A program made the position numbers and the translations under genes. A DNA stretch of 64,000 nucleotides. Origin: Poritiphilus sp965212595 (lineage in GTDB: Bacteria > Bacteroidota > Bacteroidia > Flavobacteriales > Flavobacteriaceae). Every line of letters starts with the position of its first letter. Position 1 is the first letter of the stretch. Location of the stretch: NCBI GenBank assembly GCA_965212595.1, contig CBDBVE010000024.1, forward strand, positions 301,734 to 365,733, given 5' to 3'. Shown here piece after piece: positions 53,076 through 61,967 of the stretch. The notes beneath the pieces are model-generated. The model ran no database searches, was not told where the DNA came from, and saw only the letters and a list, made by a program, of their open reading frames with translations.

Positions 53076-54701
53076 TTACTCAGCAATGTAAGTCAAAAGA
53101 GGACCATCTTCATACCCTATCCTTTCTGCCTTTGCAATAAAAGATTGATGTTTTGGAAGGGGTTGGGTATATAAATTCCAAAGCGTATCTGTAGGTGCCT
53201 TCCATAGAATTGTGGCGTCCTTTTTATTGCATGAAAGCCGTATTTTGCCATTCTTTTCTACAAGTACAACTTCGGGTAAACGAGGAGGCTTACCATTTAC
53301 CAGCCAGGTATTCAAAAGTTCGCTTTCCGGATATTGGCCCAGGTCGTGTGTTTCTTTGATCCAGCGGTCTAGCACTTCGCGCAAATGCAAAAGAGTATCT
53401 CTATGCTTTTTGTTTTCGGCCAAATTATGAAGTTCATAAGGATCAGTTTCAAGGTGGTATAACTCCTCTTCGGGTTTTGGTGTTCGAAACCAGAGTGCTG
53501 CCACTGAATCTAAAGTGCCCTCGTTATACATGGCTCTCAGCTCTCGCATCATTGGCATTTGCTCTCTATAAGAAACCGGCAAGGCGTTGCTTATTTCTGT
53601 ATTGAAATTTTTAATGTATTTATAACGGTTTGAACGGACAGCACGAAGCCGGTCATAAACCTCGTCAAAACGGTCTGAAGAATGAAATGTATACTTTGCT
53701 TTCTTGCTGACAGCAAATTGGCCAAACTGAGCCTTCCCCTGCATTACCTTTGGAGGTTCAATACCTGCCATTGAAAGCACAGTAGGAGCCAGGTCGATAA
53801 AGCTGATGAAACGATGATCGCTGTCTTTCTCTTTAGTGTTTTCAATAAACTTTATAAGCATAGGCACTTTGGTTCCTGTCTCGTAAAGCGCTCTTTTGTG
53901 ACGCGGAAATGGTCCGCCGTGATCTGAGTAGAAAAAAATGATGCTATTTTCATAAAGCCCATCTTCTTTGAGTTGTTTAATCACTTCTCCGATCTGATCA
54001 TCCAAGCGCTTTAGGTTGCTGTAATTTACGGCCAGATCGTGCCTTACAACTTCATTATCCGGAAAATATGGGGGTACCTGTAATTCGTCTGCATCAACAA
54101 AAAGTGTTTCTTTACCCTGCCTCCAGATCCCGGATTCGTGGCAAACCCGAAAATTAAAAACCGAAAAAAAGGGGCTTCCCTTTTTTCCATTTCGCCAATG
54201 AGCTTGCTCACCACTTTCATCCCAGGCCGAAGCCATAGGTCTAAAATTGTAATCTTCTTTGGCATTGTTCGTAGTGTAGTATCCCTGTTGCCTTAGATAT
54301 ATCGGAAACATCTTTACCCCTTCCTGAACTATGGGCGAGTAGCTAGGCACACCAATTTCTACCTCGTTTTCTGGCCGGTATGCATTGTAGGTCCTCATAT
54401 TATGGGTTCCCAAAGAGGTAGGGTACATTCCTGTTATGATAGCACTACGGGCTGGGGCGCAAACGGGTACCGGGCTAGAGGCATTAGTAAATACTACAGC
54501 GTCCCTGGCGAGAGACTCTAAATTGGGAAGCGCAATAGTGCTATCCCCATACATAGGAAAAAACTCCGGGGATTGATCTTCAGCAACCAACCAGATGATG
54601 TTAGGTTGAGGCGCATGACCCTCAGCAGAACACGATACGCCCAAGCATAAAATAAGCAGTCCTAAGACTATGGAAGCTATTGCCAAGGCTGGCCTAAACA
54701 T
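53076..54701 (-). CDS. Sulfatase, Cys-type, exported lipoprotein
   Basis: A 541-residue formylglycine-dependent sulfatase of family S1. An N-terminal hydrophobic segment ends LGVSC, a plausible lipobox. PNIIWLVAEDQSPEFFPMYG gives the N-terminal metal ligands, and the nucleophile Cys81 lies in VCAPARSAIITG, matching CxPxR. FFYSDHGGPFPRHKR is the second metal-site segment. Formylglycine maturation needs an anaerobic or FGE-type enzyme that is not in the window. It removes sulfate from carbohydrates or related esters. The next gene starts with a 1-base overlap (TIM-barrel protein upstream), forming one unit. Confidence 0.92.
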   Translation of the reverse strand: MFRPALAIASIVLGLLILCLGVSCSAEGHAPQPNIIWLVAEDQSPEFFPMYGDSTIALPNLESLARDAVVFTNASSPVPVCAPARSAIITGMYPTSLGTHNMRTYNAYRPENEVEIGVPSYSPIVQEGVKMFPIYLRQQGYYTTNNAKEDYNFRPMASAWDESGEQAHWRNGKKGSPFFSVFNFRVCHESGIWRQGKETLFVDADELQVPPYFPDNEVVRHDLAVNYSNLKRLDDQIGEVIKQLKEDGLYENSIIFFYSDHGGPFPRHKRALYETGTKVPMLIKFIENTKEKDSDHRFISFIDLAPTVLSMAGIEPPKVMQGKAQFGQFAVSKKAKYTFHSSDRFDEVYDRLRAVRSNRYKYIKNFNTEISNALPVSYREQMPMMRELRAMYNEGTLDSVAALWFRTPKPEEELYHLETDPYELHNLAENKKHRDTLLHLREVLDRWIKETHDLGQYPESELLNTWLVNGKPPRLPEVVLVEKNGKIRLSCNKKDATILWKAPTDTLWNLYTQPLPKHQSFIAKAERIGYEDGPLLTYIAE

Positions 54702-55522
54702 TACTCACCAATATTTTTTAGAAATTCAAGACTTTTAGGAACCTGAGACAAGACCCGGGAAGACTCGTCTTCAATAAACATGTATTTAATTCCCAGGGCT
54801 TTCCCCCGCTTTACCAAGGCGGCAATATCTACAGATCCGGTTCCCAGGGTAACATTGGTTTCCACGTCTTCATGCCCTGTATAATTTCCCTCAACACCTT
54901 TTTTCATGTCTTTTAAATGCATAAGCACAAATTTATCGGGATAAGTGTTTAAAACCGTCATAGGATCCGCTCCACCATGCTTCACCCAATACACGTCCAT
55001 CTCAAAGGAAAAGTGCTCGGCTTTCCTTGCCATAATATCAAACAAAGTGCCGTCCTCATTGGGCTTAAACTCATACCCATGAGGGTGATACGTTAAAATA
55101 AGTCCGTTTTCTTTTAAAAGCTTTCCAGCCTCATTGAAAACCTCCGTTGCTTTTTTCGCGTCTTCCGCAGAAAACGCTCCCTGATGTGGTATCCAAGGGC
55201 ACATAACGTACTCCGCTCCATAACTTTTGGCCATTTTTATGACATTCTCAGGGTTTCGTTTCAGGTCTTTAAAGGAGGCCCCAATGCTTACCACACTTAA
55301 ATTGTACTGCTCTAGAAGCCCTTTAAAGTCTTCCAGAGGAAGGCCATAACTCTCTCCCCCTTCAATCTTAGTAATGCCCCAATCGCTAATCGTCTTCAAA
55401 GTTCCAGGGACATCTTTTTTAAATTGATTTCGAAGGCTATAGAATTGCAAGCCAAATTCCTGAGCCTGGGCTCCTATAAAAAAAGTGATAAAAACAATCG
55501 ATACTATTTTGATTTTCATCAT
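54701..55522 (-). CDS. Exported sugar phosphate isomerase/epimerase-like TIM barrel
   Basis: A 273-residue protein of the xylose-isomerase-like TIM barrel superfamily (AP_endonuc_2) with signal peptide MMKIKIVSIVFITFFIGAQAQ. Conserved parts are FGLQFYSLRNQF, TKIEGGESYG, LTYHPHGYEF, FEMDVYWVKHGGADP, VLMHLKDMKKG and MFIEDESS, giving the usual Glu, His and Asp metal ligands. It is exported, so it probably acts on free sugars or derivatives in the periplasm. Either of the first two Met codons can serve as start. It is upstream of and overlapping the sulfatase gene. Confidence 0.87.
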   Translation of the reverse strand: MMKIKIVSIVFITFFIGAQAQEFGLQFYSLRNQFKKDVPGTLKTISDWGITKIEGGESYGLPLEDFKGLLEQYNLSVVSIGASFKDLKRNPENVIKMAKSYGAEYVMCPWIPHQGAFSAEDAKKATEVFNEAGKLLKENGLILTYHPHGYEFKPNEDGTLFDIMARKAEHFSFEMDVYWVKHGGADPMTVLNTYPDKFVLMHLKDMKKGVEGNYTGHEDVETNVTLGTGSVDIAALVKRGKALGIKYMFIEDESSRVLSQVPKSLEFLKNIGE

Positions 55523-55665
55523 AAGTGATTTTAAGTTTCTTTAAATCAATGGGTATTCCTTTGCCAAGCTTTCCTCATAAATTCTTACTATCTATTTACA
55601 AGGCCAGATCTTTAATGAAGGTGAAGTTAAGATTAAATCATTAACACTTAAAACTGTGGAAACAT

Positions 55666-56541
55666 TTATTGGACGGTCCTATTTATTGAAAAATCTTTGC
55701 GGTAAACACTTGGCGTGCGACCCTTGTTCTTTTTAAAAATTCGATTGAAATTGGCAATATTATTAAATCCGCAGCGGTAGGCAATCTCAGAAACACTGTA
55801 GTCCTGCTCTGCCAGCAAGCGGGAAGCATGCTCTATTCTAACGTCATTCAGGTAGTCTATAAACGTCTTGTTCGTCCATTTTTTTATAAACCGGTTAAAA
55901 GAAACATTGCTCATATTTAATAAGCCCGAAATTTCACTAAGGGTAATTTTTCGCGCGTAATTTTCCTGAACGTAATCGTAGATCAATTTAATCCTGTCAC
56001 TGTTTTCAAAATTGTCCTGGGGTAATCTTGAGGCAGAAAGCAAACGCTGACCCGAGGTTTTAGAAAGATCGTACAAAATGGAGAACAACTCCATAAAAAA
56101 ATCTATTCCCTCAAGTGTATTGGCTTTAAGAAGCCTTGGCGCCATCTTTTGACTTTCCTCCTTGTCAAAAAGAATGCCGTGAACAGAGCGCTCAAACATA
56201 TGGCTTATAGGCCGCATTATGGTCTTGCGCATAAAGGCGTCGCTAAAAAGGTCGCTATTGAATTGTATTGTCACCTCCTGTACGCTATGATTGCACTTAT
56301 TCATTTCCCAACCGTGGTAGACGTTAGGGCCCACTAAAACCAACTCAAAATCATCAATTTCTTCCGTGCTCTCACCAACAGTCCTTTTCATTCCTTTTCC
56401 GTTCTGAATAAAATTGAGCTCCATTTCAGGATGGAAGTGAACCGGATAGTCAAAACTATCCCGTATCCTATTCATGACAAGAAAGCAGTCTTGCGGTGAT
56501 AGTGAAGTAATTTCTCGCTGGTATTTTTTTAAGGTGTCCAT
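55666..56541 (-). CDS. AraC-family transcriptional regulator
   Basis: A 291-residue regulator. The N-terminal cupin-like effector domain includes VHFHPEMELNFIQNGKGMKR and LVLVGPNVYHGWEM. The C-terminal pair of helix-turn-helix motifs is ITLSEISGLLNMSNVSFNRFI and YSVSEIAYRCGFNNIANFNRIFKK, ending with GRTPSVYRK. AraC regulators of this type sense a small molecule, often a sugar, and activate adjacent genes. It lies between the sulfatase pair and susC and diverges from susC across a 439-bp control region, so it is the obvious local regulator. Confidence 0.92.
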   Translation of the reverse strand: MDTLKKYQREITSLSPQDCFLVMNRIRDSFDYPVHFHPEMELNFIQNGKGMKRTVGESTEEIDDFELVLVGPNVYHGWEMNKCNHSVQEVTIQFNSDLFSDAFMRKTIMRPISHMFERSVHGILFDKEESQKMAPRLLKANTLEGIDFFMELFSILYDLSKTSGQRLLSASRLPQDNFENSDRIKLIYDYVQENYARKITLSEISGLLNMSNVSFNRFIKKWTNKTFIDYLNDVRIEHASRLLAEQDYSVSEIAYRCGFNNIANFNRIFKKNKGRTPSVYRKDFSINRTVQ

Positions 56542-56980
56542 CTTACATTTGCCTACAATATACTTATACTATATTGTATATACAATTTTAACATTTTAAT
56601 ACTAATCCATCCTCTATTTACAGTTTACGTCATAGATGTTTTTTAATAGATTTGTTAATTCTATGTAGAGTATATAACGATTTGCCAATAACGATATAGA
56701 TTTTTAGGCAAATTAGTAGCAGTAAATTGGCAGGTTTGTGTCATACCCCACCAAAAAGCCTATAAACAGTGGTTTTTTTAACAATTGCCATCTTGGCCAG
56801 CAATTATAATATAAGAAATTGACAAAATAGTATAAATGCGATGTATGTGGTTTATATAATTTTACCACTTAACTATTAAAAAAACTTTGCTATTCGTCAA
56901 TTTTTCGAAAACGTTTTCGCTAAATTGCAGCCAAAGCTTTGAAACTCAATTATTTAAATTTAAAACTAACTAAACAACAA
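56542..56980. promoter_or_regulatory. 439-bp divergent control region between araC-type gene and susC
   Basis: No gene is seen. Elements include the 12-base palindrome TTGTATATACAA (56574-56585) close to the regulator gene and a direct repeat of ATAACGAT with a 14-base period (56674-56681, 56688-56695), the kind of tandem site AraC proteins bind. There is also an inverted repeat ATTTGCC/GGCAAAT (56680-56686, 56707-56713) and a near-consensus -7 box TAATTTTA (56857-56864) for susC. A LacI-type palindrome is listed separately. Confidence 0.5.
56906..56919. promoter_or_regulatory. LacI-type operator palindrome upstream of susC
   Basis: CGAAAACGTTTTCG is a perfect 14-base palindrome with the central CG and AAACGTTT core typical of LacI-family operators. 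It lies 61 bases before the susC ATG and downstream of the likely start of transcription, a place suited to repression. No LacI gene is in the window. Confidence 0.55.
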
Positions 56981-59900
56981 ATGATTATGAATCTAACAAA
57001 GGATTATCATTCGTTAAAGCCCAGGGAAAGGAGCAAAATTGCCCGGTTCTTTACGGCTTTCTCTTTACTCTTTCTTTTTGTTTGTTCCCCTGCATTTGCA
57101 GCCCCGGATACAACTGTGGAAGAGCGTAATGGTGTGGAGGCATTGCAGTCCACAATTAGCGGAACCGTAACCGACAGTGACGGTACGCCGTTACCGGGTG
57201 CCAACGTACTAGTTAAGGGTACTACTAACGGTACGCAAACAGATTTTGACGGAAATTATACCATTGAGGCAGATAGTAATGCCACTTTAGTATTTAGCTA
57301 CCTCGGTTTTGCTACTCAGGAAGTTGCCGTTAACGGACAAACTACAGTTAATGTTACCATGTCTGAAGACGCAAACCAGCTAAGTGAAGTAGTGGTATTG
57401 GGTTACTCTACGCAAACCAGAGGTGATGTAACCGGTTCTGTTGCATCTGTTGATGTTTCGGAAGCTACAAAAGCACCGATCGTAAATGCCGCTGAAGCCC
57501 TTGAAGGTAGGGTTACCGGTTTAACAGTAATTAATAACGGAACACCTGGCCAGGCACCACAGATCGTAATTCGTGGTTTTGGTACTAGTAACAACACAAA
57601 TCCACTATACATTATTGATGGTCTTCAGACAGACAATCCTAATGTATTAAATAGTATCAGCCCTGCAGACATTGACCAGATCAACGTTCTTAAGGATGGT
57701 GCTGCGGCAATCTACGGAGCACGGGCTTCTAACGGGGTTGTTATCGTAACCACCAAAAATGGAGGTTATAACATGGAAAAACCGGTATTGTCTGTGAACA
57801 TCTATGGCGGTTTTTCTAGAGCAGCTAATGTGCCCGATCTTCTTAATGTACAGCAACATTCAGATATGATCTTTCAAAGTTTGAGCAATGACGGCGCCGC
57901 CATAACACACCCACAGTACGACCCAACAGGAAGTGGTACTTTTAGCATTCCCAGCACATTACAAGGATATACAAGAGTGGTTTCTTATGATCCAATCGTA
58001 CGTGCACCAAGAGGTGCCACTGTATCGCCTGGCGGTACCAACTGGATTGATGAGGTTACTCAAAATGCTGAGGTACAAAGTGTTGCGGTAAACCTTCAAA
58101 ATGGTGAAGAAAACGGAAAGTATTCTTTATCTGCGAACTACCTAAACCGGGAAGGTATCTTTTTAGAAACAGGTTTTAAGCAAGGAATAGTCCGTGCCAA
58201 TACTGAATTTAAGTTGGGAGATAAGGTCTTAATCGGAAATCACGCTAATGTTTCCTTCTCTAGAGGAGGCAATAATCTAAGCCAGATTAATAGCGCCTTT
58301 AGAATGAGCCCGCTTATTCCGGTATTTGACGATGAGGGTGATTTTGCAGGTACAGGTGCACCGGGCTTAAGTAATACAAGGAGCCCCGTTGCTCAATTGG
58401 TAAGAGCTCAGGATGATTTCAATAAGATCTTTAGGCTTTTTGGAGACATCTATCTTTCTGCCCAACTCTATGAAGGTCTGACCTTTAAGACTACCTTTGG
58501 TGGAAATATAGAAAACTTCAACCAAAGAAGATTCCAGGCTTTAGATCCGGAATTTATTGAGCCTTTAGCTACCAATACCTTGTTTGAGCAAGATATCCAA
58601 TCCTTTACCTGGAACTGGAATAATACCTTAAATTATAAGAAAGACTTTGGTGTACATAGCTTAAATGCCCTTGTTGGTATAGAGGCCGTGGAAGACGGAA
58701 GTAAGGGAAAACAAATTAGCCGAAATGGTTTCCTTTTTGAAACCCCGGATTTCTACCTTTTAAATAATGGTAGTGGAACACCTAATGTTGATAACGCTTT
58801 TGACGGTGAGACCTCTTTATTCTCAATCTTCGGAACGGCAAATTACTCTTATGATGGCAAGTACTTTGCAACGGTTACAGTTCGTAACGATGAATCTTCT
58901 CGCTTCTTAGGTGATAATAAGAGTCAGACCTTCCCGTCTTTTAGCGCAGGTTGGTTGATCAGTAATGAAGACTTCTTCCCTCAAGGGGGTATTGTAAGCC
59001 GTTTGAAACTGAAAGGTTCCTGGGGACAGGTAGGTAACCAAACTTTGCCTGCTAATAACCCGACGATCAATATTTCACAGTTAGATGAGACATTGGCCAA
59101 CTATGCCTTAAATGGAGCCAGTATTTCTACAGGAGCCATCTTAAACACTGTTGGAAATCCTGACCTAAAATGGGAAACCAGTGAAACCTTAAACATAGGT
59201 TTAGAGGCTGGATTGTTCGATGATGATCTGTTTATCACCTTCGAATATTTTGATATAGACACTAAAGATTTGATCACTAGAGATAACAGTTTGATTAGTA
59301 CTACAGCTATTGATGCTGTTGCTCCTCTAGTAAACCTTGGAGATATTCAGAATACAGGATTTGATTTGTCTATAGATTATAAGCACACAACTTCTTACGG
59401 ACTTAAGTACGGAGCGGTTCTTAATATCTCGCATTACAAGAATGAGGTAAAAAGCCTGATCAGTGACTTCCAGGTAGGTAGAACAGACCTTAGGGGTGGT
59501 GCGGTTACCAGAACACAGGTAGGCGAGCCAATTTCTATCTACTACGGTAGAGAGGTAACCGGTTTTGACGGCAATGGTAGATTTACCTACAGAGATGTAG
59601 ACGGTGACGGGGATACAGATGATGACGATAGAACAATCATAGGGTCTCCACATCCAGACTTTACTTTTGGTCTAAACCTTACTGCCGCTTATAAAGGTTT
59701 TGATATTTCTGCCTTTTTCTCAGGTTCTCAAGGAAACGATGCCTATAACTATGAGAAGATCTTTACAGACTTCCCTACCTTCTTTAACGGGAACAGAAGT
59801 ACAAGAGTTCTAGACTCCTGGACGCCTAGCAACACTAATGCGACGCTTCCTGCCTTGAGTCAAACCATTCAAAATGCAGAGACACAACCAAATTCTTATT

Positions 59901-60152
59901 TCGTAGAAGACGCATCCTTTGTACGATTAAAGAATCTACAGATTGGATATACATTTCCAGAGGATATTGCAAGTGCTGTAGGTATGGACCTTCTTAGACT
60001 CTATATTCAGGGGACCAACCTCTTTACCATTACGGATTACGAAGGGTTTTGACCCTGAAATTATTCCCCAAGATAATTTATCTCTTGGTGTTGATTTCGG
60101 TATCTTCCCAGTTTCGCAAATATTCACTGTTGGTATTAACACAAAATTCTAA
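56981..60152 (+). CDS. susC: SusC/RagA family TonB-dependent outer membrane transporter (one frame break near the end)
   Basis: A TonB-dependent transporter that imports bulky ligands with its SusD partner. The ATG at 56981 gives a long signal peptide region ending CSPAFAA; an upstream TTG at 56939 is less likely. A carboxypeptidase-regulatory-like domain (STISGTVTDSDGTPLPGANV) and plug (QLSEVVVLGYSTQTRGDVTG, VIRGFGTSNNTNPLYIIDG) are followed by the 22-strand barrel. The frame stops at 60050-60052 just after DYEGF. Removing one T from the T4 run at 60047-60050 restores DPEIIPQDNLSLGVDFG and the usual terminal aromatic end TVGINTKF, with the stop at 60150-60152 (about 1,057 residues). Five bases separate it from susD. 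Confidence 0.9.
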
Positions 60153-60157
60153 AAAAG

Positions 60158-61852
60158 ATGAAAAAGAGAGTATTTTATTATGCAATGATGCTTGTGGCTA
60201 TACTTGCGTGTAGCGACGACTTTACAGAGAAGCCTGCTGTGGGTGCATTGAGTGATGCTGCCTTGCAGAACGAACAGGGCGTGAATCTGTTGCTCATTGG
60301 AGCCTACTCGGCTTTAGATGGGATTAGAAATAACCAGGGTGCCGCAGACTGGACAGTTAGTGGCGATAACTGGTGGTTTGATGTGATTTCAGATGATGCA
60401 CATAAGGGAAGTACAGATGGTGACCAGGCCGATTTATTCTTGCTGGAGACCTATGACTGGACGAGTGCTAATCCATATATTTTTGGAAAGTGGAACGGAC
60501 TTTTTTGCTGGTGTCAACCGTGCAAATGCAGTAATTTCTTTGATTAATTCGTTAACAGAAGGAGATTTCAGTGCACAATTGGCAGAAGCACGCTTCTTAA
60601 GAGGTCATTACAATTTTGAGTTGCAAAAGATCTATGTAAATGTACCTTTTCATTTCTGAAGAGAATTTTGCGGCAACTGAGTTTAATCAGCCAAATTCCG
60701 GATCTATCTGGGACCAAATTGAAGCCGATTTGCAGTTTGCGGTAGATAATTTACCGAATTCGCAGGCCGATGTAGGGAGACCAACTTCCTGGACCGCTAA
60801 AGCATTCCTAGGAAAAACACATTTATTCCAATCTGATTGGGGTGCTGCCTTGACCTTATTACAAGATGTAATTAACAATGGTCCTTACGCGCTGAACGCC
60901 GAGTTCCTTGATAACTTTAGCCTTGCCGGTGATAACAGTGCAGAATCTGTTTTTGCGATTCAGTTTACGGCAGATTCAGGACAGTCTTTTAACGGTAACA
61001 GAGGTGGAACGTTGAACTTCCCTAATCCAGGACCTTTTGGTTCTTGCTGTGGGTTTCTATCAGCCTTCTCAGGATTTGGCGAATGCCTATCAGACAGATG
61101 GTACTGGACTACCGTTGTTAGATACCTTTAATCAAACAGATATCGCTAATGACTATGGCGTAAATAGTGCAGATGCTTTTACCCCACATGCGGGACCGTT
61201 AGATCCTAGAATTGATTACACTATTGGTAGAAGAGGTGTTGATTATAACGGGTATGGAACAAATATTGGAAAAGACTGGATTCGTGCAAGCTTTGCAGAT
61301 ATCTCCGGGCCCTACCTTCCTAAGAAAAACGTATATCAGTCTGGTGAGGACGGAAACGTAGGAACTGGTGCTTGGGGGCAGCAACACTCCGGTGTTAACT
61401 ACCACATTATGCGCTATGCTGACGTTTTATTAATGGCTGCCGAAGCCGCCGTTGAGGCTAATGGTGATGTGGCAACAGCATTAGATTATGTGAACCAGGT
61501 ACGTAACAGGGCCAAAAACATGACTCCTTTAATGAATGAAGCTGGAGATGCTCCTGCGGCAAACTATCAGGTAGAGCCTTATGCTTCTTTCCCTGATGCA
61601 GCCTTTGCAAGACAGGCAGTACGTTTTGAGAGAAGACTAGAATTGGCCATGGAAGGACACCGTCTTTTCGACCTAAGAAGATGGGGCGTAACTGTAGATG
61701 TATTAAACACCTACGTTACCAACGAAGCGCGTACCATTGCAAACTTTGGTCAGAAAGCAAATCAGTATCAGGCAATAATGGATTTATTACCAATTCCAAT
61801 TAATGCGATTGATTTGAGTGGCGGTACATTAACACAAAACCCTGGTTTCTAA
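60158..61852 (+). pseudogene. susD: SusD/RagB family nutrient-binding lipoprotein (three frame breaks)
   Basis: The surface lipoprotein partner of SusC. The signal ends in a lipobox (MLVAILAC). SusD hallmarks are present across the gene: AGVNRANAVISLIN, LAEARFLRGHYNFELQKIY, TSWTAKAFLGKTHLFQ, HIMRYADVLLMAAEAA and VRFERRLELAMEGHRLFDLRRWG. Reading requires three one-base removals: in T6 at 60501-60506, in T4 at 60647-60650 and in G3 at 61051-61053. When joined, the protein is about 563 residues, normal for the family, with no other stops. As read here it is broken, but indels at homopolymers suggest sequencing errors rather than decay. Confidence 0.88.
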
Positions 61853-61882
61853 ACCAAGTTTAGTTAACATATGTTTTATTAG

Positions 61883-61913
61883 GCGGAACTTCCATTAGGA
61901 AGTTCCGCTTTTT
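61883..61913 (+). terminator. Rho-independent terminator after susD
   Basis: A perfect 11-base stem (GCGGAACTTCC and GGAAGTTCCGC) with loop ATTA is followed by T5, 30 bases after the susD stop. It ends the susCD transcript and separates it from the FG-GAP gene. Confidence 0.93.
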
Positions 61914-61938
61914 AACACCACTAAATTTTCCAGATTAG

Positions 61939-61946
61939 TATCTTTA
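61939..61946 (+). promoter_or_regulatory. Possible -7 element for the FG-GAP gene
   Basis: TATCTTTA differs from TAnnTTTG only at the last base and lies 21 bases before the ATG, directly after the susD terminator, where a new promoter is expected. Confidence 0.35.
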
Positions 61947-61967
61947 TCCCAACTAATTTAAAATTGT

